Part shown: piece after piece, positions 53,110-64,000 of the stretch | Layout: each line of letters opens with the position of its first letter | Numbering within the stretch: the first letter of the stretch is position 1 | Assembly: GCF_000227135.1 (NCBI RefSeq) | Contig: NC_018258.1 | Location: forward strand, 1,172,732 to 1,236,731 | DNA from: Leishmania donovani | Taxonomy: Eukaryota; Euglenozoa; Kinetoplastea; Trypanosomatida; Trypanosomatidae | Direction of reading: 5' to 3' | Length of the DNA: 64,000 nucleotides | Program-made: the position numbers and the translations under genes | The notes under the pieces: model-generated | What the model was told of the DNA's origin: nothing | Seen by the model: the letters and a program-made list of their open reading frames with translations, nothing else | Database searches by the model: none

Positions 53110-55872
53110 TCGTTCACACCTCCACGCTGGCGCGGTCGGGCTGCCGCACCGCAAACTACTGCCTCTTGCTTCTCTGCCTGTCCGTGGAAGGAGGAGGGAC
53201 GGACAGCACAGGAAAGCGCGTAGCTGGAATGAGCAGCAGAGTGCTTGCAGGGATTAGAGCCTATCACACCTATCGCACCTCCACCTCGAAAGACTCAACG
53301 AAAGCAAGCCCACCTGCAGGATCAGGTATATCTCGAAGGTGAAACGAGGGGCCACAAAGAAAAAGGCGTTACAGAGCGTCCCACCCACCCCACACGAAAA
53401 CATTCAAAGGAAAACACGAAAAAATTTGCCGACATTTTTTTGTTCGCTCGCGAGGCTTTCCTCGTTGTGTTGTTGTTGTGCCTGCGTAGCTCAGCAAGCA
53501 TAACACGGACAGGCGCCCATGACACACGACCAACGGGGACGCGGCAGGGGCTGGCCCTTGGAGCAGCGTGGCTCAGGATGCCGGAAAGGCACCCATGACA
53601 CATGGAGTGTGTAAGGAAAAGCCAAAGAAGACGCAACCAAAACGCAAAAAAAAAAGGTAGGAATGGGGCAAGCGGAAAAGGCGATAGGAGATGCCTCGAG
53701 AACGGACTGGAAAGTCGGTCGTCGTCAGCAGAGTACCCCGTGGTGCAAGAACAAGTACTGAAAATGCATCGTCGTCGTATACGAGCGGGCACGTGTGTTC
53801 CAATCAAAAAGGTGGCGAGAGAGCCGAGGGAACCAAAAAAAAAAAAAGGAGGGGAGACCACTAGGAAACTGCGGGTGAGCGGTGCCTTTGTATTGGCACG
53901 TGCGACGGAAGGAAGATCCGCGTAGAGGCGCGGCTGCCTGTGCAAAACGCTTGCCAGATGAAAGGTCCGCTGCGTTGAAGACGTGAGAGGGGAAGAAGAG
54001 CGGAAGACGAGATGAGGGGTCCGGGTGACAGGTTACTGTACAGTGAATATCCGAACGCGGCGACGGAAACAGACCGGTCCTCGTTCGCTGTGGAGGTAGC
54101 GGACGAAGGGGCATGACCGGGAGAGAGAAGCACCTCTCCTGTGGCCTCCACGAGGCGCAGCTTCTCAGAGGTGGTATCGAAGCTGGGTTTCCGTATCCGT
54201 TTAGTTCCCTAGGCGACCAAGTTAAGGTTCCACAGGCACAAAACCCGCACACACGCATACAGCAATGACAGCAAACAACCAAAGGAATGGCCACACAGCG
54301 ATCATAGCAGGTGTACAGGACATCAGCGCACACACCACGCAAGAGACCCGGCCTAGCAGAGCACATGGCTACACGGGAGAGGCCCCCACCGCACCCCCTC
54401 ATCCGCTCAATACACAAACAGAGGAGACGAAAGGAGGCCCATGGCAATAGGCCGACACGCAAAGAACACACACGCACACACAAACCCGAAAAGGGGAGAG
54501 GAAGAGGAGCAGAGAGTTGAGAGGCAGGCAGTGGCAGGCGGTGGCAAGCAGCGGCGGCGCGAAACAACAAGAGGACAAGAAAACAAAAAGGTGAAAAGGA
54601 CTGTAACGTCATTAGATGTCGGCGGGATGGGGAGGGACAGACAAAACAAGGACATAAAAGGATGACGACATTGCAGGGAGGAGGAGGAGGGGAGTGACAG
54701 AAGACGCAGAAGACGAGCACGCGTAACGGGGGCGACAGCGAGAGATGGCGGCAAGTTCAGGCGGGGCGAAAAGGGGACGAGAGAAGTCGCCCAAACAGCG
54801 AGAGAGAGAAAGCGAAGACAGAGTTTAGAGAATCACTGGAAGACAGCAGCGGTGCATTGGGCAACCGAACAAGCGTGTTGTCATCGTGATGTTGGTGGTG
54901 GTCTATAGAGAAAAAAAAATAAATTTCTTTTTACCCCTTCCAATCCGACACAGGACCTCTGAGAACAGAGAAGACAAAACACGCAATTGAGGGACGACTC
55001 AGCGGGTGTTGTTTTCGTGCTCTAGTGTGTGGGGGTGGGGTGGTGGTGGTGGCATGAGATATGTTCGAACACCGAAAGGGATCGAAGGCAGAGAGCGACC
55101 GCCTACTCCTGAGCTTATCCTCTCACCTTTTTTTTTCGCACACAAGAGCGAGAGGTGCAGAACGCGACGCGTACAGACTATAGCGAGCCTCAGCCTCATG
55201 CACCTTCAAGAAAGAGAGAAACCGACTGCGTTGCCCACCCACACACGCACACACGCTAACTGGAACGGGCCCAGGCACGGCATGTGAGACAGACACGCAC
55301 GCCCAAGCATGGATACAAAGACGCGACCTGTTTCTGTGCATGGACAGCCAAAGGTACCTGCATTGGACGATGTAAGTCGAAGAGCAGACAGCCACTGCGA
55401 TCACAATTCGCTTCAGTTCACAACACGAGCACCACGCACACACACTCACACACGAGACAGGGAGCGGATATCTCCATTCCAGTAAGGAGCCGCAACTACG
55501 CGCTCCTTCAGATATTGTCTTTAGTCGGAGGACCACGGCACAAGGACAGAGCAGGGATGGCGGCAGAGCGGATGTGGCAGCATAACACACCTTTCTTCCC
55601 ACCTCCTCACAGGCACAGCAGCTCCGCTGCTAAAGGCCGTGGCTGTCATGCTCGTCACGCAGTCTCCAAGAAGTCAAAGGCACTCTGGGAGACTTGTGTC
55701 TCATTCCGTTAAATCCGAGAGGCAGCAACGAAACAACGACAAAAAGGGGAAAAGATCCTCGGCAGTGCGAAGACGGCCCCAAACACACCGAGAGCAACCA
55801 AAACAGATGGCGGGCACCAACACCGAAAAAAAGACGGGAAGAGCCAGTGCGAGGGAACCGAGCAGGTCTTTG
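53110..55872. other. Unique spacer between the direct repeats
   Basis: 2.76 kb with ordinary plus-strand purine bias and simple repeats. The longest minus frame (53725-54720) is Cys/Pro/Leu/Phe-rich and reads as translated pyrimidine tract. No gene seen. Confidence 0.5.
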
Positions 55873-56415
55873 GTTGTCTAGCTTGTTCCTGCCGCCACGA
55901 ACAGGCCTAATAACATACGCGCATACACACAAACACAGCGCAGACGCCCTCCGTCGAGCTGCGGTTCGATCCCTCCCGCCTAGGGCGAGACAGCTGCCGC
56001 CGAAGCGGGGGCATGCGTCTCACGGTCTCTTCTTGTTCTTCCTCGCGCCTCCCTCGCACGCGTGCTGCGCCACCGGCACCAGACCGGCCTGGGTGCACTG
56101 CGCGCCTGGACCCAACGCGGGCAGCGTCCAGGGTCCTGCTCAAGGGCGGAGGCACCGGCGTCCGCCGTGCGCGTAGTAGAGGGGTGGTGGTGGCCCAGGT
56201 GCATGCCGCACGGGCTCACGGAATCAGTTGGCCAGCCGCAGGCCAGGGCCCCCTGGAGGCCCTGTGCTCCGCCTGTGTGCCCTCCCTCGCGCCCTCCGTC
56301 GCCTCAAGCAGCGGCATGCCATAGTACGGTGTGGAGACTCTCCATATGGGTGCCCGGACGACCCGATGCTGCCATTCGGGGTGCTCGCGTCATGCCCCCC
56401 CCCTGGGCATCTGTG
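55873..56415. repeat. Direct repeat, right copy (~540 bp)
   Basis: Near-identical partner of 52568-53109. Towards higher coordinates it is continuous with the LINE remnant, of which it may be the 3' end on the minus strand. Confidence 0.9.
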
Positions 56416-58470
56416 CCTCAGCAGCCCACACGGCCGGGTGGGGGACGTTCCGCATGCTCCGCGCACATGCACACGGCGGCTCGCTCGCATGCGTCTCTTC
56501 GCGCCTCTGCATGCTTTCTTCGGATGCGAGGCGCCGTGCCGGCGGTGCTTGACAGCGCGTGCGCACAAAGAGCTCACAGTCTGTCTCCCTGGAGCGGGGC
56601 CCAGGAGGGCCAGCCACAGAGACACGTCACGATAAGCCCATAGAGCGCATTTGAGATCGGCCTAATCGCATCATGGCATGCACGGGCAGCGTAACTTGCG
56701 CTGCGTTTCAAGGCTCGAACGATCCGCGCATCTCGCGTAGCATATCGGGCACAATGCCGGGTGAGGCTCCCTCATAACGAAGCACAGTACCTGTACTTCA
56801 TGCTGTCACGCCCTGCCACCCGCTGTTGCAGCAATCCAAAGTACGGGCAGGTGTCCGTGCAGAGCTGGACGAGGAGGGTCGCCTGTCGTCTCGTGAGCTG
56901 AGTATGCAATTTGTGCTGGTGCGGGAGGGCTGCCGCCAGGAACCTCTTGGCTCAGTATTTCGCGTCGTGTAGCGCTGCCTTGAGGGATGCCGGCCTGGCC
57001 TCTCTGGCCGGTGTGGCCGACGCCGCAATGCGTGAAGTTGGTGCCGGCGCCTCTGGCCACTGCCGATTCGGCAGACTTGTCAACTTCGCCGTGATGTTCT
57101 CATCGGCAATGGCCACGCATAAAGTGAAACGAGAGGCGCACACGACAGGCCAGTGGGGCCAGCACTTGTGCCCAGATACGTCGCAGCATGGGCCCCCTTC
57201 GACCCTTTAGTGGGGCCTGTGCGGAGCGCCATGAGGAGCGAGAGCGAGTCCGTAGCGACAGCCAAACTTGCTCGCGTGCATGCCTGCCTGCCTGGATCAG
57301 GTTGTCGTCGCAGCAGATCAGGTCCCAGCCACGCTGCTTGAATCTCACCGCGGTAGCTGCAAGCGAGGGGGCCACAGTCCCTTTACCGTGTACATGGGGG
57401 CGTATTATTATGATAAACCATGGCAGCCGCTCCTGACTTGATGCCTGCCTGTACCAGACTGTCTGTCCACAGCGAACAAGGGAGCTTCACAAAGCAGGCG
57501 AGTTGGTACTTGCACGCCGTGACTTTCTCTTGGTCTGGAGAGTCTGCCCGCAGCCCGCCAGAGAATGGATGCGTTGAAGTACAGGCGAAGACTGCGCATG
57601 GCGGGTGTGTGCACGTGCGGGACTCCGAGGGGTGTCGATGCCTGCACAGCGGCGTGAGAGCTGCGGAGGCGTTGTGACGACACCGCCATGCGGCGCGTGC
57701 ACCCATCCCCATACCAAGTGCGCAAGGCGGCCTCCTGGCATGGCCGCGGACGGATGCAGATAGGTGTGGCGCAACAGCGCTATGGAATCGACGGGTGAGG
57801 GGGAGGGCGCAGGGGCTCGGCATCTTCGAGTGGGTGTGTCTGCTGTGTGCGTATTCCGGAGTATCCGCTGCGGCTGCGGCTGCTTTGGCGTGAAGCTGCA
57901 CAGGGGCCCTCGTGCAGTTGCCGACCAGCACCATCCGACCATGCGGCGGCACCGTGGAGCAACACTGACTCCAGCCGTGCCATGTAGGAGTAGCGGAGGA
58001 GATCCTTTGACGGACCGCATTTGTGCGGGCAGACCTCCCTGCCCTCGGCAGGCCGAGTCGTGGGTACTTTGTTGACCTGTGGCGGGGGCGTGGGCTGGCT
58101 GTGCACGCGGAGAAGACGGGGGTGGCGATGCTCCTCTAGGCACGTGCGTGCAGCGGAGAGCTGCTGCTGGTTGCGGTGCCGCGCACCGGCGAGTGCGCGC
58201 CTTGTGTTGGGGGATGCTCACCCCGCTGCATGGCGTGCTCCAGTGCCCAGCGCGCCACCTTCCAGAAGGCGAATCGTAGCGCGGCCTGCATGACATCCTT
58301 GCCCGCGGACGATGTGGGGAGTGTGGTGTGATGAGCACAGATGGCGTGGTGCATTACGGGTGTCTTGTTGCGCTCCATAGTCAGTAAGCTTACGACAACA
58401 GTGAAGGGAAGAGAGCCTAGGGCTGATCCTTGAAGGATTCCGCACAGAAGCGTGGCCATCTCCACTTAAA
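55873..58470 (-). mobile_element. Degenerate ingi/L1Tc-related LINE (DIRE), 5'-truncated
   Basis: Broken pieces of a non-LTR retrotransposon polyprotein lie in order on the minus strand. Reverse transcriptase: ILQGSALGSLPFTVVV at about 58389-58436, then the catalytic box reads CAHHTTL (about 58318-58338), with both aspartates replaced by histidine. RT thumb: GPSKDLLRYSYMARLESVLL at 57957-58016, then HGAAAW. RNase H: LWTDSLVQAGIKSGAAAMVY (57413-57472), ATDSLSLLMALRTGP (about 57212-57256), RRIWAQVL with GHCR in another frame (57100-57190), then ADENITAKL near 57080-57110. Frames change repeatedly and stops intervene, so it cannot encode a working enzyme. The endonuclease part is absent: the match stops near 58470, next to a pyrimidine-rich stretch, as in 5' truncation. 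The 3' limit is inferred from the direct repeat. Confidence 0.8.
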
Positions 58471-59434
58471 GGGAGGTTAAAGCAAAACAAAAATCTGTAA
58501 ACGCATGCTCATGGTCGACAAAAAGTCATTGCACACATTAGAAGAAAAAGAAAAATGAAGTCGCCAGCAGTTGGCACACTCGCACGAGAAAAAACACGCC
58601 GACCCACCCACCCCATGCGTACTACAACTGCGGGGTCGTGTGGCGCTCAACTGTATCGGACGTCATCGGCCACGACGGGGAGGGATGGGGAGGGCACGAG
58701 GCGAAATCGAGGCGAGAGGCATTCGAAACGGGCACAAGGTGAGGAGAGGGGAAACGAACGGACGCACACGCAGAGGAAAAGAGTGACGCACAAGCGTGGG
58801 AATCAAACGCAACAAAAAACATGGAAGAAGCGTAAGAGCCGAGGAAGGGGGGGGTGGCTGCATCAGATGCCTCGAGAAAGGACACACATCGTTGGGTTCC
58901 TGTGTTTCAACGCGACGGAAAGTTGGCCTGCAGTCGCACGCGCTGACGACAAAGAGAAGCAGAGATGCAGCATCAGCAGCAGCACAATATGAAGCTAATC
59001 ACAAGAGCACAGCGGAAGCAATAAAGGTACAAGCACCTGCCATGGTCGTGTAGTCCTGCGTGTATGTGTGTGTGTGTGTGTGTCATTCGTGTTTAGTGCC
59101 TCGCCCTCCAATCGTTTTGCCGTGGGCAGATGGGGTCAGCGAAGAGAGGCGTGAAGCGTGTGGAAGGCGAAAGTCCGAAAGCCACCACAAACAGCTAAGA
59201 ACCACGTCAGAGGGGGGGGGGCAGGCGAGAGGGGATGGGCACAACAACACAACCAAAAACAGGAGAAAAAAGACGACAGTGAAGCAGATATGATAGTGAA
59301 GCGAGGCAGCAACGGCGACGAGACCAGTGCAAGGAGAGGCAGGGCGAGTGCAAGAAAACCAGCTCACCAAGCCAACCTGGGCTGGACCCAAAGAAGATAA
59401 TCAGAGTAAAAGGGCAAAGACTCACGCGCTCCTT
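58471..59434. other. 3' flank of paralogue B
   Basis: Plus-strand purine-rich spacer; GT repeat at 59064-59082 and a G9 run near 59213. No gene seen. Confidence 0.5.
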
Positions 59435-60145
59435 TCAAGAGGTGTCGGTGTCAGTGGCGGTTTTAAAGCGTGCCGCATGGTTTACCCACGCCTCCTTCAC
59501 GCACGCCAGGTCTGCCGCCACGTTGTTCGAAAAGACTTTCCGCCTCGACCCGCCTTCATTCTTAAACCGCATGAATAGCATCACGGCAAGCTCATAGGAC
59601 TCAATAGAGGTGAATTGTATGAGCCACGTTATAGTCGAGCTATCCGTGGCGGCGGAGTTCGAGGGAATTGTGGCAAACATAGGGTTTCTCTTCGAAAAGA
59701 CCTCTTTCAGTCCGACGCGCTTCGAGGGTTTCGCCGACCAAGCCGAGTTTTCCGCGGCTATGGACGCAGAGATGAGTGACCCGATATTACTCCGCAGAAA
59801 ATTGCCCACGGAGGAGCCGTGATTTGTGAGGGTGACTTCCGTGCCTGTGATACACAACACCATCTTCGCCTTCAAGGAGTCATAGCTGCCTTCGATCGCG
59901 TACGGGCTATAGCGCGGCCACATCTCCACCTTCTGAACGTGGAGGGAGCGGTACAAGACGTCCTGCGGTTTGCTCTTTCGGCTGATGGTGACCATGCCGG
60001 CGTCGACGTCGATGGTGAGAATGCGCGTGGACCACCTGCCCCGCTCATACGTGCCCTGCTTCCGCACTGCGATTTGGGGCGGATGGGTGTCGTTCGGCTG
60101 CTGCTGCTGCTGCTGCTGCAGCGGTGGCTTCGTCTCAGCCGCCAT
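59435..60145 (-). CDS. PH-like family protein, paralogue B
   Basis: A 236-aa protein, closest to paralogue C. A glutamine run (10-16, from a CAG-type repeat) precedes the conserved part: AVRKQGTYERGRWSTRILTI then DV (26-47), MVTISRKSKP (51-60), LHVQKVEMWPRYS (68-80), SYDSLKAKMVLCITG (87-101), a variable insertion to about 172, and WLIQFTSIESYELAVMLFMR (174-193) with a further charged helix ending in ADLACVKEAW (211-220). Strands, WPRY corner, strand, loop and closing helix fit a PH-like fold with a long insertion. Function unknown; no signal peptide or membrane segment. It reads toward the LINE remnant. The start is the first in-frame ATG; the upstream frame translates a CA repeat. Confidence 0.8.
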   Translation of the reverse strand: MAAETKPPLQQQQQQQPNDTHPPQIAVRKQGTYERGRWSTRILTIDVDAGMVTISRKSKPQDVLYRSLHVQKVEMWPRYSPYAIEGSYDSLKAKMVLCITGTEVTLTNHGSSVGNFLRSNIGSLISASIAAENSAWSAKPSKRVGLKEVFSKRNPMFATIPSNSAATDSSTITWLIQFTSIESYELAVMLFMRFKNEGGSRRKVFSNNVAADLACVKEAWVNHAARFKTATDTDTS

Positions 60146-60147
60146 GC

Positions 60148-60149
60148 CT
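60148..60149 (-). promoter_or_regulatory. Predicted trans-splice acceptor AG for paralogue B
   Basis: A C-rich tract (about 60169-60190) is followed by CCGCAG only 2 nt before the ATG. If used, the mRNA would have almost no 5' UTR beyond the spliced leader; an alternative CCGCAG lies about 50 nt further upstream. Confidence 0.35.
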
Positions 60150-62620
60150 GCGGCACAGATGCGGGTACGTGGGGGGGGGGGGGTGGGGAGACGCGTGGGT
60201 GCTGCGGAAGTGGTGTGTGTGTGTGTGTGTGGTGGTGGGGCTACACGGACCACGAGGGAAAAGAGGTGAGTGGAAGGCACAGAGGAGGGAGGACACACTT
60301 ATGGGAGGTATGGCAGCCGGGCACAGCGAGAGGAAGAGGGTGTGGCAAAGGGCGGGCGGAGCAGCAGGCAAGCAACGCTCCGGTCTGTATGTGTGTTTGT
60401 AGTGAGAAAGAGGAGTGGAGAGGGGGGGGGGCGGGACAGTGAAGGAAGCCTACATCTGCTCAGTGAGAGCGCCATCATGCAGAGGATCCTTAGGTGCGAG
60501 TCATATCGCCGATTCACCAGCAAGACCGAGGAGTATAGAGTTTCATTGCCGCCGCGGTCGCGGCGCGCATATGCCAATCCCCCGCAAAGCAGAGGCGCTA
60601 GACGACGGGTCGGAGCCGCCCACAGAATGAAGCGCCTTGTTCTTGCCGTTTCCCTTGACGGGCAGGCATTTGTGTGCCTCTGTGTGTGTGTGTGTGTGTG
60701 TGTGTGTTCGCGTATTTCCGCTCCGTTTTTTTTTTGAAGACTCCAGAAAACAGGCTCGATGCGCGATGGCAAGTCGTCGTTGCGTGTGCTCGCCGAACTC
60801 ACGCTTTCGGCTTTTTTTTCGTCGAAACAAGAAACGCCAATGTCAAGCATCAAGTCGCTCCAGTGATACGAGACAAAGAGGAGGAAAAGAAAAACGGGGC
60901 AGGGAGGTGGGCGGCCACACACACACACACACCGGAGAATCATGGAGGCCGTGAAAAATGAGACGTGAAATAGCAAACAGTGGGGTGGAGGGGAAGGGGG
61001 AAGGGCAGAGCTCACGCCCCAGCGATGGAACACGAAGTCACCCTGCGTATTCTGCGTCACGGTTCGGCTCCACGTTACAACGCCATGGCGCCCTCCGCAC
61101 CCTCTGCCCTTCCGCGTTGCGTCACCTCTCGGCCCACCCACGGCAGAATGAGGACAAGGAGGAGGGGCAGCAGAGAAAGCGAGAACAGAAAAAGCAGGCG
61201 GCTGCCATCTGCTTCTCTTTTTTTTAGGCGCGCGTGTGTGTGTGTGTGGGTGGGTGCGTGGGGGTGTGCAGGATGCGAAGGAAGGGCGGCGGCCGTGTGG
61301 GTGGGCGGGAAGGGCAGGGAAGAGCAAAGCAGGCAAAACTATGAATGCATCCCTTTTTCGTGGGAATGCTGCCGCGATATCTCGAGAGACTTGCGGTGGT
61401 GATGGAAGCCAAGGAGAAGTCGAGGAGGGCCTGAAGACGGAGTGCAATGTCGGAAGAGAAGAAGGATGGGGGAGGGGCAGAAGATGTGCACCGAAGGACT
61501 ACATGTACCGAGATGAAGGCGTATATATGTATATGTGTCCCTGTAAAGGGAGGGAAGGGGCAGAATATGCCACGGACGGACGCAATGGCATCGCCGCACA
61601 GCTGTGCACCAATGAAACACACAAAGGAGAAAAAGGAGGAGGGGCATGGGAACACAGTGCCCAGAGTCGAGCCGAGTAACGAAGACACAAAGGCTGGAAA
61701 AGCGAAGACAGACATAATCATCACTGCGACGCCCGCGCGCGTACACATCTGCGATCACGTGACAAGTAAGCACCACCGATGTTTCACCGGCACACGAGTG
61801 CGCCGGGGGACGCGCAGAGCGCACTGTACAAACGAAAACGAAAGGCACCGCCACGTGAAAGGGAGCGTTGGGGACGTAATGAGAAGGTTCGGCACAGAAC
61901 ATGAGTAGGATGAGGGGATAACGAGGAGAGGATGCCGCGTGCACTGCGCGATGGCAAGGAACGCGCCACTCTCCGCCATCCTACAAGGAGACGGCAAAAC
62001 AATCATCACCACCGCGTCCTTCGCAGAGAGGTGTAGGCACGCGACATGAGGGGAAACAACAATGAAAAGCAGATGAGACGCACAAAGTGAATCGCCGTAC
62101 AGCAGCGCGAATGGGGACGAAGAGGAGGGCAGCAGCACACGTGGCAGTAGCAGCCAGAGTATGCTTTCTGCACCTGCGGTGACACGTTTCACAAGAAATC
62201 AGTATCGAGGCGCGCTCTGCAGGGCGCAAGCACCGAAAAGGAAAGAGGCAATGATGGCGGTTGGAGAGGGTGAGCTACAGCATAGAGAAGCAGCCGAAGG
62301 CGCTACAACACTAGTGCGCAATCTTGAAGGAAAGCTGCGGTTGCAGAGATCTTTTCGGCAAACATCGTGGTGATGAGGCAAACGGCAACGACATGGGTCA
62401 GAGCACTGTGAGAGGGGACTGCAAGAGCGACACGCTATGCTGCTGCGAAGGAGGAGTGGAGGCGCCTCCGCCATACGCCGACTGAAACTGAGACGAACAC
62501 CGCGCAAGACGCATGGCAAGTCGCGGTCGCTTCCCGCCGACGTGCACACACCACCCAAAGAGAGTGTATAGGCATAGCCATGCTGCGCAACGCACACATA
62601 CTGGAAGTTTCGCTTCGCGG
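60150..62620. other. Spacer between paralogues B and C
   Basis: 3' flank of paralogue C. GT repeats at 60207-60229 and 60682-60707, a CA repeat at 60916-60932, otherwise purine-rich on the plus strand. No gene seen. Confidence 0.5.
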
Positions 62621-63280
62621 TTAGCTTCCGGGTCTGAGAGCACCGCCGGTGGACTTTGCGCCTTTGGTCTCCTCATCCCACGCCTTCTTCACGCACTCGA
62701 GGTCCTGGAGAACGTGGTCGCCGAACAAGCGCTTGCGCTTGCCCTCCTTGTTCCGCATGTTGCGGAGAAGCATCACTGCGAGCTCATATGAGTCGATCGA
62801 GGTGAAGCGGATCATCCAGCTGTCGCACAGGTCGTCGTTTGCGCTTGTCGCCGTTGCAGGATGACGCTCCTTCTGCTTCTGGGAAAGCGTCGCCGCTGCC
62901 ACCGGCGGGCGCTCAATGTTCAGCGACGCATCCAGGGAGATGCTTGAGGGGACGCTTGGCACACGAATCATCTCCGCCACATCCGCGGCGGTGACCGCCT
63001 CCACGGACATCTTCGGCACGGGCACCTGCTTTCCGAAGATGCGCAACGTCATCTTCGCTTTGAGGGAGTTGAAATGGCCGCTGATCTCGCTTGCCCGGTA
63101 CCGCGGCCACATCTGCACATGCGCCACCTCCAGGGAGTGGTAAAAGACGTGCTCCGGGTGATGCTTGCGGCTGATGGTCACCGTGTCGCTCTTCGTGTCG
63201 ATCGTCAGGACGCGCTGCGTCCAGCTGCCCGGCTCTAGGGAGCCCTGCTTCAGCACAGAAAACTGCACGGCTTTGGACAT
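62621..63280 (-). CDS. PH-like family protein, paralogue C
   Basis: A 219-aa protein with the same architecture as paralogues A and B: FSVLKQGSLEPGSWTQRVLT then ID (7-28), TVTISRKHHP (33-42), EVAHVQMWPRYRA (51-63), HFNSLKAKMTLRIFGKQVPV (69-88), a Ser/Ala-rich insertion (about 89-152), then WMIRFTSIDSYELAVMLLRN (155-174) and a Lys-rich helix with LQDLECVKKAW (191-201). B and C share SLKAKM and the FTS-SYELAVML block almost exactly, so this pair is the more recent or more constrained. The first ATG is used, preceded by an uninterrupted CT-rich stretch. Membrane, phosphoinositide or protein binding is possible from the fold but not shown. Confidence 0.85.
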   Translation of the reverse strand: MSKAVQFSVLKQGSLEPGSWTQRVLTIDTKSDTVTISRKHHPEHVFYHSLEVAHVQMWPRYRASEISGHFNSLKAKMTLRIFGKQVPVPKMSVEAVTAADVAEMIRVPSVPSSISLDASLNIERPPVAAATLSQKQKERHPATATSANDDLCDSWMIRFTSIDSYELAVMLLRNMRNKEGKRKRLFGDHVLQDLECVKKAWDEETKGAKSTGGALRPGS

Positions 63281-63378
63281 GGTGAGAATGGTAGGGTACG
63301 AGGAGATAAGGAAAGCGGAGAAGGGCAGAATAGGGGAGGGAGGAGGAGGTGGGCGTCGGCAGACGGCGGATGTAAAAT

Positions 63379-63380
63379 CT
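63379..63380 (-). promoter_or_regulatory. Predicted trans-splice acceptor AG for paralogue C
   Basis: Sense-strand GGCTTTCTTCTTTAG lies 98 nt upstream of the ATG. The ~75 nt between it and the start codon is almost pure pyrimidine with no other AG near the ATG. Confidence 0.5.
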
Positions 63381-64000
63381 AAAGAAGAAAGCCAAGCGAG
63401 GAGAGCGCAAACAAAAACGCCCTACCGTGGGGCCGTCAGATGTAGCAGAGACGACCGAGGAAAATGAGAGGCGGAGAAAGGCGACACTGGCGTGGCTGCG
63501 GAGAAGGTGGTTGCCTGTGCGCGCAGAGAGAAAGATGGCAGAAAGGTTGCTACGAGACATTGGTGGTGGCGCCATTCACGTGTGAGTGCATGAAGACGGA
63601 GTACACGCAGGGAGGAGGCAGAAGAGTACGACGGAGAGAAGTAGCAGGCGCAGAGACCGGTGCCGGCGCCGCGCTATGCATAGAAGTGACGAGGAGACGT
63701 CCGACTGCGGAAGTAACGCATAAAGAGCGCATGCATAGGGTCCATTTAGCAGGCAGCAGATGCTCAGCGTCACGAGTTGGTCGGCACCAACGCGGCACGA
63801 TGCGTGTCTCGCCGACTTGATAGATCTTCATAGAAATGAGCTTTACAGCATAAAGAGAAGAGCGAATGAGATTGCCCCTCAGAAGGGTGCACACACTCTC
63901 GCCGGTGGAGACAGAGACCGAACACACACACACACACACACACACGCACGCAAGCGAAGAAAGAAAAAGTCGTGTCGGCGCATGTGCAGAGGTCCTTTTC
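63381..64000. other. Right-edge spacer, no supported gene
   Basis: Purine-rich plus strand with a CA repeat at 63922-63945. Whether another paralogue follows beyond the window cannot be seen. Confidence 0.45.

Noticed and set aside
53725..54720. 331-aa minus frame between the direct repeats
   Set aside because: Cys/Pro/Leu/Phe-rich translation of pyrimidine tract with no recognisable segment.

Overview
The window looks like nuclear DNA of a trypanosomatid, most likely Leishmania or a close relative. The genes are intronless, GC-rich and widely spaced, and every confidently called gene lies on the minus strand, as in a polycistronic transcription unit. Between genes the plus strand is purine-rich, so the sense strand carries long pyrimidine tracts followed by AG just upstream of start codons, the pattern expected of spliced-leader acceptors. 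SIDER-type degenerate retroposons and a degenerate ingi/L1Tc-related LINE support the assignment. Species and chromosome cannot be read from the sequence.

Layout, left to right. 1-5.3 kb: a SIDER copy cut by the window edge and a probable decayed reading frame (about 2.5-2.9 kb). 5.4-6.1 kb: a 240-aa single-pass membrane protein with endocytic-type tail motifs. 9.26-9.41 kb: a candidate 50-aa single-pass microprotein. 10.0-14.5 kb: symplekin, the scaffold of mRNA 3' processing. 16.0-17.6 kb: an unrecognised 538-aa protein. 18.3-19.7 kb: a MAK11/PAK1IP1-like WD40 protein (60S ribosome assembly). 21.4-22.0 kb: a second SIDER. 24.6-27.1 kb: an 818-aa Ser-rich, mostly disordered protein. 31.6-32.9 kb: a cation diffusion facilitator (ZnT/SLC30-like) with a His-rich loop. 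33.5-34.1 kb: a third SIDER, in sense orientation within the 3' flank of the next gene. 34.9-38.6 kb: a 1226-aa protein with PH-like segments separated by long disordered stretches. About 41.9-42.2 kb: a possible plus-strand small membrane protein. 42.9-43.4 kb and 46.0-46.6 kb: two small unrecognised proteins.

From 50.5 kb to 63.3 kb there are three diverged paralogues of a small protein family (227, 236 and 219 aa). The conserved blocks suggest a PH-like fold split by a variable insertion. The first and second copies are separated by about 8 kb that holds a 5'-truncated, multiply broken LINE and two almost identical ~540-bp direct repeats. I recognise no named family for these paralogues; they are the strongest candidate here for something undescribed.

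The genes do not form one pathway. Shared transcription followed by trans-splicing and polyadenylation, in which symplekin itself would act, is what links them. Gene density is low (about one per 5 kb), and most of the window is untranslated or intergenic sequence with simple repeats.
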